From assembly GCA_020852965.1 (NCBI GenBank), contig JADYZV010000090.1:1-45576 (forward strand): 45,576 bases of DNA, read 5' to 3'. The position numbers and the translations under genes were made by a program. The first letter of the stretch is position 1, and every line of letters starts with the position of its first letter. The DNA comes from Pirellulaceae bacterium. GTDB lineage: Bacteria > Planctomycetota > Planctomycetia > Pirellulales > Pirellulaceae. The notes beneath the pieces were generated by a model. The model saw only the letters and a program-made list of their open reading frames with translations. It was not told the origin of the DNA and made no database searches. Below are positions 1 through 9,156 of the stretch, piece by piece.

Positions 1-142
1 CATCGGGAGTGACAGCGCGCCATACACGATTGCCAGATCGAACATTTCGGCGGGCGTCGTTCGATCGATGTTCTCCAACACTTCCTGCGCGGCCTTGAAC
101 GATCGGTCGGCTTCGACTGTCAGGTTAGCCGAGCGGACACGA
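1..142 (-). other. Possible end of a minus-strand reading frame, cut by the window edge
   Basis: Read on the minus strand, this stretch is open down to base 1 and has a protein-like composition (for example TVEADRSFKAAQEVLENID, then a hydrophobic AIVYGALSLPM). No ATG or Shine-Dalgarno sequence is visible, and the frame meets the plus-strand fragment at about 130. It could be the remnant of a gene whose 5' end was lost at that junction, or a chance open frame. I do not recognise the family. Confidence 0.2.
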
Positions 143-975
143 ACTACTACTGGTTCGACGCACCCTTGGACACCAGCGGCAAGCTAACGATAACAGTTGC
201 TACCGCCAGCGAGTTCAGCCCGGATATTGTCGTCACGCTTTATGACAACGCTGGCAATCAATTGAAACGGGTAGACAACGAAGGCGTAGGAATCACAGGC
301 ACGACCGAGGTACTCGCCTTTGAAGGCGTTGTCCAGGACCAGCGACTCCTGGTTCGCGTGGGTTCTAAGGGGTATGGGACCTCTGGCCCCTATACGATCG
401 ACGTGAATTTCGACATCGCGCCTCTCACGGAGTACTTCTATGCCACTGACATTGCGTCACATCGGTTGGTGCAGATCGATCCAAGTAACGGCCACGTCAT
501 CGATGTGGGCATCCCTGTACCTGGACAGACTTTGGCCGGTTTGGCGCTAACCAACTCAGGGGCTCTGTTCGGGCATCTGGCCTATAGCGAGTTTGGTGGC
601 AATTCGCTCTATGAAATTGATCGACTTACGGGTACCGGCAGGTTGGTCGGCTCGATAGGCATGGATGTTGGTGGAGGGTTGGCTTACGATCCGAATCGCA
701 ATCGGATCTACGCGATTTCGCGTACCGGCGGCCAACTGATACGCATCAGTCAAACAACGGGACAAGGTTTCACAATTGGGTCGGGAAACTCCGGACTCGA
801 CTCTCCGGGTGCCGCGGCCTTTGATACCGACCAAGATCGCTTGATCGTATTTGATGATGCGGACAACGAGTTCTACGAGTTCAACCCGAGCAACGGAAAC
901 GCCATACTGCTGTCGGTCGCTACGACGTCACTGAGCTCATTTGCCATGACTGCGCAACTTTCATCTTTGAACAGT
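130..975 (+). pseudogene. Fragment of a secreted surface protein (PPC-like domain plus beta-propeller)
   Basis: The frame is open from base 13, but recognisable protein begins near 130. The first part (NYYWFDAPLDTSGKLTITV, then VTLYDNAGNQL) has the form of a bacterial pre-peptidase C-terminal beta-sandwich. It is followed by about 170 residues of propeller-like repeats of the type FYATDIASHRLVQID, LYEIDRLTGTGRLVG and FYEFNPSNGNAI. There is no signal peptide, ATG or ribosome site at the left end; the first possible start is a TTG at 166, inside the domain. At the right end the protein runs into a dispersed repeat (982-1080) and meets a stop only at 1210-1212, so the tail is not original sequence. 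Both ends look truncated. It probably once belonged to a large exported adhesin- or calcium-binding-type protein. Confidence 0.5.
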
Positions 976-981
976 AATTCA

Positions 982-1080
982 GCATTGCTCACTACCTCGT
1001 TGCAGGACCACCAAGAACAGCAGAATAGATTTTTTTCGTGTCCTTCGTGTTTTTCGTGGTTAATACAACTCCCAATCCTC
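982..1080. repeat. Dispersed repeat, copy A (about 98 bp)
   Basis: This segment is closely matched, in reverse complement, by 12141-12238. The core contains the phased words TTCGTGTCCTTCGTG and TTTTTCGTGGTTAA, flanked by ACCACCAAGAACA and CTCCCAATCC. A shorter copy in the same orientation as A lies at 12385-12410. It sits at the broken end of the surface-protein fragment. Confidence 0.75.
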
Positions 1081-1297
1081 CAAGTTCGTGAACGGCTACA
1101 ATTTGGCTTAGGGGTGCTCGACAAGAATCAACAATCGCATTGTGAGTCCGAGCGGGTTTTTGCAACAAATCTCCGCGTCGGCCGGTGTGATCAGTCTGAA
1201 AAACGAGTCTAGATTCATTTCATCGTTCCAACAAATCCTGCCGTGGATTGTGCAGTTTTCGAGGCTCATTCTCACTTGCGCAAAAGCATCGCCGCGA

Positions 1298-1327
1298 TTG
1301 GCGTTGCGAGTCTTAACTGGCTAGAAT
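1298..1327 (+). promoter_or_regulatory. Possible sigma-70-like promoter of the ECF sigma gene
   Basis: TTGGCG at 1298-1303 and TAGAAT at 1322-1327 are separated by 18 bases. Transcription would then start at or next to the ATG at 1334. Since no Shine-Dalgarno sequence precedes that ATG, this would give a leaderless message. It is a pattern match only. Confidence 0.25.
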
Positions 1328-1333
1328 GCTGCG

Positions 1334-1905
1334 ATGCAAGACGTAACTCAAATCCTATCCGCCATCGAAGCTGGTGATGCCAATGCATCGGAGGCTCTGC
1401 TGCCGTTGGTCTACGAAGAGCTACGAAGGCTCGCGCGAGCCAAGCTGAATCATGAGCGCCAGGGCAGACGCTACAGGCGACGGCGCTGGTACACGAGGCG
1501 TTTTTGCGGTTGGTCGATCAAACGCACACACAGCAGTGGGACAATTCGCGGCACTTTTTTGCAGCGGCCGCCGAGTCGATGCGGCGCATACTTATAGAGC
1601 GAGCCCGACAAAAGCAAAGCTTGAAGCGCGGTGGCAAACATCAACAAGTAGAATTTTCGCCCGAGATTGAACCCAGTTTCCTACCCTTGGCTTGTGACGA
1701 CATCCTGGGGCTGGACGAAGCGATCGAGAAGCTCCAAGAAAAACATCCTCGCAAGGCCGAGTTGATCAAGCTCCGGTTTTACGCCGGCCTGACCACGGCC
1801 CAGGCTGCTCACACGCTTGGAATCTCTACTACCACCGCCGAAAACGATTGGGCCTACGCCCGCGCCTGGCTGCGATTGGAGATGTCCGGCGAGCCCGACG
1901 GCTGA
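1334..1905 (+). pseudogene. ECF-family RNA polymerase sigma factor, frameshifted
   Basis: This is a planctomycete-type ECF sigma factor that directs RNA polymerase to its target promoters. The N-terminal part of region 2 ([33 protein letters not shown]) is in the frame starting at 1334. From about 1465 the rest continues one frame back: [38 protein letters not shown], then region 4 with KAELIKLRFYAGLTTAQAA and the helix-turn-helix HTLGISTTTAE. The switch falls at GGCAGACG (1463-1470), where the expected GGN-CAG-ACG lacks one base. Joined, the protein would be about 190 residues, the usual length. Because the coding signal is good on both sides, this is a recent mutation, an assembly error or a programmed -1 shift. 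The kinase starting 97 bp downstream is its likely regulator, as sigma/kinase pairs are common in this phylum. Confidence 0.85.
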
Positions 1906-2002
1906 ATTCTAGGATTTTTCGAAAATTCCATTGGGGTGTTGGCGACCGGATTTCGCATAGTAATGCGAGAGCCTAACCAAGAATAAAGGTGGAGCGAATT
2001 CG

Positions 2003-5000
2003 ATGGCCAGCCAACAACTCGATGACGAACGGATATTCCACACCGCGCGGGGAATCCCTGACGCCGAGATTCGGGCCGATTATCTCGAGCAGGTTTGCGT
2101 TGGCGACCAAGCGCTCCGAGAGCGCGTCGAGGCACTTCTTGCGGTCCACGAAAAGGAGCAGTCCTTTCTGAAAACTGCGCAATCGGAACCCGATCCAACT
2201 ATCGATCAGAAACCATTAACCGAAGCCCCCGGGCAAGAGATTGGCCGCTACAAGTTGCTACAGAAGATTGGAGAAGGCGGTTTTGGCGTGGTTTTCATGG
2301 CAGAGCAAGTGCGTCCGATCCGTAGAAAGGTCGCCTTGAAAGTCATCAAACCTGGCATGGACTCAAATGCGGTAATTGCGCGCTTCGAAGCAGAACGCCA
2401 AGCCCTGGCCATGATGGATCACCCAAACATCGCTCGCGTTCTAGATGGCGGTACAACAGATACAGGACGCCCGTACTTCGTCATGGAATTAGTGAAAGGT
2501 GTCCCACTGACGGAGTATTGTGATGCAAACAAGCTGCCCATGAAAGAGAGATTGGAACTCTTTACAACGATCTGCCATGCAGTGCAACATGCTCACCAAA
2601 AAGGAATCATCCACCGAGACTTAAAGCCATCCAATATTTTGGTGACGCTTCACGACGGCAAGCCAGTCATAAAAGTCATTGACTTTGGCGTTTCCAAAGC
2701 GCTCAACCAAAGGCTGACAGAGAAAACATTGTTTACGGCCTTCGGCCAAATGGTAGGCACACCACAGTACATGAGTCCTGAGCAAGCCGAAATGAGCGGT
2801 CTCGATGTCGATACTCGCAGTGATGTCTTCTCCCTCGGCGTTATTTTGTACGAGATGCTCACGGGGTCAACTCCACTCGATCCCAAGAGGCTTCGTAATA
2901 CTGCCTATGCAGAACTCCAACGCATAATCAAGGAGGAACAACCGCCCAGGCCGTCACATCGAATCAGTACAATGGGCAAGCAGTCATCGGTAGTAGCTGC
3001 AAATCGCCAAACAGACCCCAAGATACTACGTGGTGCGCTTCGTAGCGAGCTTGACTGGGTTGTCATGAAAGCGATTGAGAAGGACCGAAATCGTCGCTAT
3101 GAAACAGCACAGGGCTTTGCAGCGGATATTAGGAAATACCTCAACTCTGAACAAGTCGGGGCTTGCCCACCGTCGAGTAGCTACCGCATGAAAAAGGCGC
3201 TGTGCAGATATCGAGGTGTGTTGGCGATTGCAACTCTGATTCTCATTACTCTCCTTGCCGGCTTGGCAGGAACGACGTGGAAGTGGATCGATGAGTGGAA
3301 GGCAAAGCAAGAAGCTGAATATGCGCGGCGAGACGAACGACTGGCACGAGCAAGAGCAGAAGACGCACTATCGGTTAGCAGGCGTAAGCAGGCTGAGGCT
3401 GAAGCAGCTCGCGACAATCGTAGTAGAAGTCTATATGCAGCAGAGATGAACAATGCATTTGCAGCCTGGTACGACCACGACTACTTCTTCGTTGAGGCAA
3501 TGTTGGAAAAGTACAAGGCGCGCTCATATAGAGGCTGGGAACACGATTATCTTGCCCGCCAATTTCGCAAGATCGATGACCCTGAGCTAGTCGCTTGTGA
3601 GTCGGACCCTTTACGAATTGAACTTTCGGCTGACGAAAAGTGGCTTATCCAGGGACACGCGCTTGGAAAGTCATTATTCACGTTAGTCAACCTCGATACA
3701 AAGGAAACATTTCCTTACGGAAAAGGCGACGCCGGTGTCTTCCATTTTGCTTACGCACATTTCTCGCATGATAGCAAGAGTTGGGTACATCCCAATAATG
3801 ATTTCAGCTCCCTTATCATTCGGAACGTATTAGGCGGGGAAATCACTCACACGATGGAACTGCCAGCGCCATACGACAAGCCAGATGTGTACATTTCTGC
3901 CGCACGTTTTGCTCCCGATGATCAATCCCTTGCACTTATCATCGAAAAAATCGGGGTTTTTCGCTATGACCTCGCGACCAAAGAGGTTGTCCAGCTCAGT
4001 GAACCAGCAGACGAATATAATTCGCATTTTGACCGATTTGAGGACTTGCAGTTCAGCTCGCACGGTGGAATGCTCGCTGTTACTTCTCTGCCGCCAAGAA
4101 TCCTCAGTTATCCAGATGGAAAGCCCATCACATTCGCGAAGACGGTTGGCAGTAAACAAATCACGTCCCTGGAATTCATCGAAAACGACAGCCGTCTTGC
4201 ATATTGCAGTGCCGACGGAATGGTGCGAGTGATTGACTCTAGTTCCGGAGACGAGGTTGGCACCTACGGTCCCTTGGCAGGTGAGGCACGCCAACTCGCG
4301 TATTGTCCAGTAACGAACCGATTGGCAGTCTGTTCCCGCGCGCGCATCGCGAAGATTCTCGATGCTAGCACCTTAGAAGAAAAAGACGAAATCCTTGGAT
4401 GTTATGCTCTCTATGCGTTGGACTTCAATTCATCTGGAGGAGTGCTCTACGGGTCCTATGACTCAAAGGTACGGCTGCGCGCAGCAGGACGAACTGGCTC
4501 CTTAGCCAGAGTTTCTACGGGTGGATATGCAACGGGTCTCACGTTCTCTACCTGCGGAAAATACTTGGTCTGTCTTGTGAACGAGGAAGCAGCTTCAAAT
4601 CCTGAACAAGGTCAGCAGGTTGTAAAATACCTGCGACTTCAGGGACAAGAAGACTGGATGTCATTTCCGAACGCTTCGCCAAGAACCACTTCCGTAGCCT
4701 GTGCTGAGATTGGAGAGCGCAGCGTGCTTGCCATAGGGACGAAAGGGCCAGCCCAGCTTCGATTGATGGATTTAGAAACCTCAGAAGAATGGGGACGTGT
4801 CATTACCATCGATGACAAACTTGAAGTCTCAGCTCTGTGTGCCATCCCCCATACAACTACGATTGTATGTGGATTGAGCGATGGAAAGCTCATTAAAGTT
4901 GACATCGAGACCCGTCGTGTCAGCCTACTTGCTGAAAGGCATAAGTCGAGCGTTACTGAAATCAAGGTCCTGAACGATGGCAGGCTGGTAACAGGTGCTA

Positions 5001-5410
5001 CCGATGGATGCGTTTGTGTTTGGAGAGGCGGCGAATTAGATTTTGAACGTTTCGAGCCAGGTCGATGGATACGTGGCTTGGATGTCTACGAGGACCAGTT
5101 CGCGTATTCACTTTTTGGGGCGCCCAACAAGGACCTGAACCACATTCTTGTCGTAGATGCTGGTACGCAGGCAGCAAGGGGATTCTACGGGCATAAGAAT
5201 TCGGTGCACGGTGTTTTTTTCATCGATGGGGCGCGAGAACTCGTTACGCTTGGCGGCGACCGGACGATTAGGTTCTGGGACACGAAGAACTTTGAGCAAA
5301 GAGCCATGATTCGTGAGAACGAGATTCTGAGTCAATTGGCCATATCTCCAGACGAATCCACGATCGCGGCTGGCTCTCGCGAGGGGTCAGTGTTTATTTA
5401 CCGTCGGTGA
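2003..5410 (+). CDS. Transmembrane Ser/Thr protein kinase with C-terminal WD40-type propeller
   Basis: A 1135-residue Hanks-type kinase. Residues 1-55 form the acidic helical leader often seen on planctomycete kinases ([20 protein letters not shown], then [16 protein letters not shown]). The kinase domain spans about 83-390 with glycine loop GEGGFG 90-95, ATP-binding lysine K113 (VALK), catalytic HRDLKPSN (D206), DFG 227-229, and the [10 protein letters not shown] activation segment. One membrane helix follows (about 405-427), then a charged coiled coil to about 475. The remaining roughly 650 residues look like degenerate WD40 propeller blades ([31 protein letters not shown]), presumably extracytoplasmic sensing or binding surfaces. 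The start at 2003 has GGAG about 8 bases upstream. It lies just after the ECF sigma gene and probably acts on it. All catalytic residues are present. Confidence 0.95.
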   Translation: MASQQLDDERIFHTARGIPDAEIRADYLEQVCVGDQALRERVEALLAVHEKEQSFLKTAQSEPDPTIDQKPLTEAPGQEIGRYKLLQKIGEGGFGVVFMAEQVRPIRRKVALKVIKPGMDSNAVIARFEAERQALAMMDHPNIARVLDGGTTDTGRPYFVMELVKGVPLTEYCDANKLPMKERLELFTTICHAVQHAHQKGIIHRDLKPSNILVTLHDGKPVIKVIDFGVSKALNQRLTEKTLFTAFGQMVGTPQYMSPEQAEMSGLDVDTRSDVFSLGVILYEMLTGSTPLDPKRLRNTAYAELQRIIKEEQPPRPSHRISTMGKQSSVVAANRQTDPKILRGALRSELDWVVMKAIEKDRNRRYETAQGFAADIRKYLNSEQVGACPPSSSYRMKKALCRYRGVLAIATLILITLLAGLAGTTWKWIDEWKAKQEAEYARRDERLARARAEDALSVSRRKQAEAEAARDNRSRSLYAAEMNNAFAAWYDHDYFFVEAMLEKYKARSYRGWEHDYLARQFRKIDDPELVACESDPLRIELSADEKWLIQGHALGKSLFTLVNLDTKETFPYGKGDAGVFHFAYAHFSHDSKSWVHPNNDFSSLIIRNVLGGEITHTMELPAPYDKPDVYISAARFAPDDQSLALIIEKIGVFRYDLATKEVVQLSEPADEYNSHFDRFEDLQFSSHGGMLAVTSLPPRILSYPDGKPITFAKTVGSKQITSLEFIENDSRLAYCSADGMVRVIDSSSGDEVGTYGPLAGEARQLAYCPVTNRLAVCSRARIAKILDASTLEEKDEILGCYALYALDFNSSGGVLYGSYDSKVRLRAAGRTGSLARVSTGGYATGLTFSTCGKYLVCLVNEEAASNPEQGQQVVKYLRLQGQEDWMSFPNASPRTTSVACAEIGERSVLAIGTKGPAQLRLMDLETSEEWGRVITIDDKLEVSALCAIPHTTTIVCGLSDGKLIKVDIETRRVSLLAERHKSSVTEIKVLNDGRLVTGATDGCVCVWRGGELDFERFEPGRWIRGLDVYEDQFAYSLFGAPNKDLNHILVVDAGTQAARGFYGHKNSVHGVFFIDGARELVTLGGDRTIRFWDTKNFEQRAMIRENEILSQLAISPDESTIAAGSREGSVFIYRR

Positions 5411-5604
5411 ACGACTGCATACGAAAAAGGCAAAATAATCACTTTCGTGTCAAGGATCGAGAGCGTAGTTGCAATCGAATGCGACCTTTCTATTCTGATG
5501 GGCTCCCTGGAGTGCACCAATTCGTCGTCGCCACAGTTGGTAGTTTCAAGTTTCGATTTGTTGTTTCTACATGCTACTCGGAGAACTCGAGCACAGCGGA
5601 GCAG

Positions 5605-6535
5605 TTGGATTCCAATGCCATTGTGGCTCGCTTCGAGGCCGAGCGACAAGCGCTGGCCATGATGGACCACGTCAACATTGCTCGCGTGCTCGACGGTGGA
5701 GCCACCGACAGTGGCCGCCCCTATTTCGTGATGGAATTGGTCAAGGGTGTTTCGATCACCGAGTAATGTGATAAGAACCAATTATCGACTAACGATAGGC
5801 TTAGGCTTTTCGCAACGGTTTGGCAGGCAGTCCAGCATGCCCGCCAGAAGGGAATCATTCACCGCGATCTCAAGCCGTCCAACGTGCTGGTAACACTCGC
5901 AGACGGTCAGCCCATTGTGAAAGTCATCGATTTCGGAGTGGTCAAAGCGACCAATCAGCAGCTCACTGAAAAGACCCTGTTCACAGCTTTCGGACAGATG
6001 ATCGGGACACCGCAGTACATGAGTCCCGAGCAAGCGGAAATGAGTTGCCTAGACATCGATACTCGTAGCGACGTCTATTCGCTGGGAGTCATTCTTTATG
6101 AATTGCTCACTGGTACAACGCCGCTTGAGGCCGAGAAGTTGCGCACTGCTGGTTTCGTCGAGATGCAACGTCTAATACGCGAGAAAGAGCCGCCGAAACC
6201 GAGCACGCGTCTCAGTACATCAGGTGAGAGGCTGACAGTTATTGCGAAGCATAGAAGTATGACGCCCGAAAAACTCAAGAGCCAAGTGCGCGGCGACTTA
6301 GACTGGATCGTGATGAAGGCCTTGGAGAAGGACCGAGGCCGCAGGGATGAGGCAGCGAGTCACTTTGCTCTCGACATCAAGTCCTACTTCAGTGCGAGCC
6401 CGATTCAAGCCAGCCCCCCACTTTGGTATACCGCAGTTCACGATTTGTTTCTCGAAATCGGCTTGCGATTTCCGTTGCCGGACTGTTATTGGGCGCATTG
6501 ACGTTGGGTTTGGTGGGTACGTTACGGAAGAGATT
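5605..6535 (+). pseudogene. Decayed paralogue of the Ser/Thr kinase
   Basis: Homology to the upstream kinase starts abruptly at [20 protein letters not shown], so the glycine loop and the ATP-binding lysine are missing. In the expected GVSITE-Y-CD segment the tyrosine codon is TAA (5764-5766). The same frame then resumes with a recognisable [21 protein letters not shown] and [12 protein letters not shown] to about 6412. At the C-run 6414-6419 one C appears to be missing: the continuing protein ([20 protein letters not shown], then a membrane helix) is in another frame. This is a pseudogene with at least a 5' truncation, one nonsense change and one homopolymer frameshift. The closest visible relative is the intact kinase at 2003-5410, so a tandem paralogue is likely, though not necessarily a recent copy. 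Confidence 0.9.
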
Positions 6536-6540
6536 GTTCC

Positions 6541-6811
6541 GATCGCTGAGTTCATGCGGGGTGACGAAGTGCAACCTGAAATCTACCTCCAACCGAAATC
6601 GCAATCCAATCGACTTCGGGCTGAAATCTACTTCTTGGCAGGTATAGATCGATTAGCTAGGGGAAAACGGAGACAAGCCCGTGACCTCTTCGAAGAATGC
6701 GTCAAGACGGACTACTACGAATACCTCGTCTATCGGTGGAGCCGCGCTCTGCTGCCACTGCTCGACAACGAAAAATGGCTTCCGTGGATCCCAATTGCGG
6801 AACGCGCTTAA
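6541..6811 (+). pseudogene. C-terminal fragment with TPR-like helical repeat
   Basis: In a third frame, after the kinase remnant, there is a run ending at the stop 6809-6811: RAEIYFLAGIDRLARGKRRQ, ARDLFEECVKTDYYEYLVY, RWSRALLPLLDNEKW. This resembles the tetratricopeptide-like segment found at the C-terminus of some planctomycete kinases and lipoproteins. It may be the original tail of the decayed kinase, separated by a second frameshift near 6535, or an unrelated fragment. There is no start codon with a ribosome site. Confidence 0.45.
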
Positions 6812-7076
6812 ACGGAACTAGAAAACCTCCGTGGCTACTTCATTTCGCTAGACCAAAAACTGAAAAAGGCCGGAGGGAGACTACAACTGTGAGGTGTTCG
6901 GCCTGAGATCCTCGAAGTCTTTTCAATCACGCGTCTCGATCGAGTAAGGTCATCGATCTGGAAAACAATTCGGAACTTGTTCTACCTGGGAACGGTAGCC
7001 GACCGCATGTTGAAAACGCCGTTGCTCGAATTGATGCGCTTGAGGGTGCGCAAGCGGTAGCCCTGGCGCGGCAGCC

Positions 7077-7340
7077 ATCTCAAGTAGGATTGAACACATT
7101 GAAATCCTTCTCGATGAGCTCAGTGAGTTGGGGTTTGAGCAATTGACACTTGGACCTACCCAAAATCTCCATCTTTTCGGGGCTATTTGTTACCGTGCCT
7201 TTCCATCTCTGTCAGGGATCGAGTTGCGACTTCTACTTCGCCCCATTCTCCGATTCCCTCAAATACTGAAGGCGATTTTCCAGTTGGCTTTCATGTCGAA
7301 GACTGTCTATCCGTTTTTTAGGTGGCTACGAGAGCTGTGA
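7077..7340 (+). other. Unrecognised protein-like fragment
   Basis: The frame encodes SRIEHIEILLDELSELGFEQ, a middle part, then IFQLAFMSKTVYPFFRWLREL before the stop at 7338-7340. The composition is protein-like: an amphipathic helix, then hydrophobic stretches. There is no good start codon (TTG at 7128 only) and no family that I recognise. The region 6812-7076 upstream contains nothing I can identify. I read the whole of 6812-7451 as gene debris. Confidence 0.25.
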
Positions 7341-7451
7341 CGAGTCTTCCGCTGTTCATAGGCTTAGCGTCGTAGCCGTATTGGCGCTCGGCATCGGTGC
7401 GGTGCAGAATCAGGCCAATCTCGCTCGATTCGATCGAAAAGCGACAGCCCG

Positions 7452-7786
7452 TCAGCAGCTTGGAAAGTTTGGTAGACAGTCCAATTGTAACGCAACTCTC
7501 GTGCACGGCGCTTGACGCCCGAGAGTACGAGCTTCGTCAATAGCTGCGGGGCGGCCGGCGACCAAACTAAATAGGGTGCCGAAGTCGTGAACCAATTCGC
7601 ACCATACGTCGGGTTCAAGCCCTAGTCGCTGAAGGATCGGGGGCGTGTCCGAGGGAGTTACACCTCGCTTGCCTGCAACTGCTTGACGAGCGGTCCAATC
7701 GAGCAACGCCGGACGACGCGGCTGATGACATGCACGATGGACGGTTCGTCGGGTGAAAAGACTTCACTACGGTTGGGTCGCGCCAT
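7452..7786 (-). pseudogene. Remnant of a REP-associated tyrosine (Y1, IS200-like) transposase
   Basis: The ATG at 7786 begins MARPNRSEVFSPDEP, then VHVISRVVRR, which matches the N-terminus of planctomycete Y1 transposases of the RAYT type. These single-strand nucleases act on REP-like repeats. Directly afterwards, in another frame, comes LLDWTARQAVAGKRG, TPPILQRLGLEPDVWCELV and DFGTLFSLVAGRP, which resembles the C-terminal part of the same family. The central roughly 200 residues, which should carry the HUH metal motif and catalytic tyrosine, are absent, and the two ends are joined out of frame near 7710. It cannot be active. Family assignment rests on my recollection of these termini. Confidence 0.6.
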
Positions 7787-8160
7787 GATAGGGTCTCCGA
7801 GAGAGGACTGAGACATCCCACTCGGCACCCGCTAGCTAGCACCGTTCCGAGTGTGGAGCGTCGAAGAATTTTCGACACAAGATAGACGGAGATTCGCCTG
7901 GTTTCTTACAAGAATTCTGCGATTTTGTCTGAAAAACATACCAGACTCAGCCATCGCGCGCTCCTCGATCAGTTCTAATTGCTAGCTACTCGCGAATTGC
8001 GGTCCCCCCCCCATGAACGTTCTATGTCCCCATGCCCCTCTCTTCCCCATGCCCCTCTCTCCCCCATGCCCCTCTCTATGGTCGAGCGTTTCGGTAGAGA
8101 ATAACTAATACGTCCCTACGAGCAACCACGTTCGGGCAATGTAACAGATCGGGAAAGTCC
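7787..8160. other. Intergenic region without a gene
   Basis: No credible reading frame is visible. The segment holds a C9 run at 8003-8011 and the 17-bp tandem repeat at 8027-8077 listed separately. The region directly before the ATG at 8161 has only a weak purine-rich ribosome site (CGGGAAAG). Confidence 0.5.
8027..8077. repeat. 17-bp direct repeat, three copies
   Basis: Units 8027-8043 and 8044-8060 are identical (TCCCCATGCCCCTCTCT). The unit at 8061-8077 differs at one base (leading C instead of T). Strand composition is strongly pyrimidine-biased. It lies about 85 bp upstream of the gene at 8161. Confidence 0.9.
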
Positions 8161-8964
8161 ATGAGTCGAATCCTTGTCTTCAGTTTCGCTCTCATTGCGC
8201 AAGCGGTCGCAGCCGATGACCTGATTGACGTCGTACCCACGATGCCAATTGGCAATGGGAGCATGGCTGTATTTCGAAACGCAGGCGAAGTGCCCGACAC
8301 GGTATTAATTCACTTTCACGGTGCGGCGTCGACCGTCAAGCAGGCGTTTGTTCGAAGTGACCCGAAAGCGGTCTTGGTGGTCATCAATTTCCCTGGGCTG
8401 TCAACGGCATACTCAAAGCCGTTCGCCGAGGATCGTGAGCTGTTCAGGAAAATCCTCGAGCAAACTCATGCGGCGGCTACAGGTAAGACATCTGGAGAAT
8501 GGAAACATGTTTACGTTTCATCCTTTAGTGCCGGCTACGGCTCCGTCCGTGAACTCCTCAAGACGCCGTCGTACTTCGAGCAAATCGATGGCATCATCAT
8601 GGCTGATTCGATCTACGCTAGTCTAACTCCCAATGAACTCAAACGCGCTGTCGACGACGAGAATATGCGTGACTTTGCGCGCTTTGCCTCACTCGCGGCT
8701 GAGAATAAAAAGGTATTCATCCTGTCGCACTCAGCACAGCCAACGCCTTATGCAAGCACGACCGAGACAGCCGATTACCTACTGAATTCCCTGAGCATGA
8801 CTCGCATGCTACACACGTCAATTTCGACAGACACGCTGCGTCAAACAAGCCGAGCGCAGCGGGGACAATTCATCGTTCTTGGATTCGATGGAGCATCCGG
8901 TCAGGAACACATGCTGCATCTGAAGCATATCGACAGGTTTTGGAACCACGTGCCGCTGCCGTAA
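8161..8964 (+). CDS. Secreted alpha/beta-hydrolase-like protein
   Basis: 267 residues with a signal peptide of about 18 residues (hydrophobic stretch ILVFSFALIAQAVAA, cleavage before DD). The rest resembles an alpha/beta hydrolase. A strand DTVLIHFHGAAS provides an HFHG oxyanion-type segment, and KHVYVSSFSAGYGS places a candidate nucleophile at S123 in an S-x-S-A-G-Y-G elbow. DGIIMADSIYA (D149) and C-terminal histidines (GQEHMLHLKH) could complete a triad. The elbow is S-A-G rather than the classic G-x-S-x-G. The substrate is unknown; an exported esterase or peptidase role is inferred from the fold pattern only. The gene stands alone, about 190 bp before the next. Confidence 0.75.
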   Translation: MSRILVFSFALIAQAVAADDLIDVVPTMPIGNGSMAVFRNAGEVPDTVLIHFHGAASTVKQAFVRSDPKAVLVVINFPGLSTAYSKPFAEDRELFRKILEQTHAAATGKTSGEWKHVYVSSFSAGYGSVRELLKTPSYFEQIDGIIMADSIYASLTPNELKRAVDDENMRDFARFASLAAENKKVFILSHSAQPTPYASTTETADYLLNSLSMTRMLHTSISTDTLRQTSRAQRGQFIVLGFDGASGQEHMLHLKHIDRFWNHVPLP

Positions 8965-9156
8965 ATGCGTGAGTGCATGGGGACACACTCAGTTCTGTTC
9001 GGTGTCAGTTGGCGCTCAACAGGGATCAGCGCCAACGGCGACCATCACAGTCGAATCAGTACATGCTAGGATACAGTGGATTTGTCGAACGCGTTTCAAC
9101 GCCAAAGCGTTGCTTGACGGGCAATGGAAGTCTATCTAACCGAAAAAAGGCACGTG

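Noticed and set aside
5884-6501. An independent short kinase gene starting at 5884
   Set aside because: The frame is continuous with the upstream kinase remnant apart from one TAA, starts inside the catalytic loop and lacks an ATP-binding lobe, so decay is the simpler reading.
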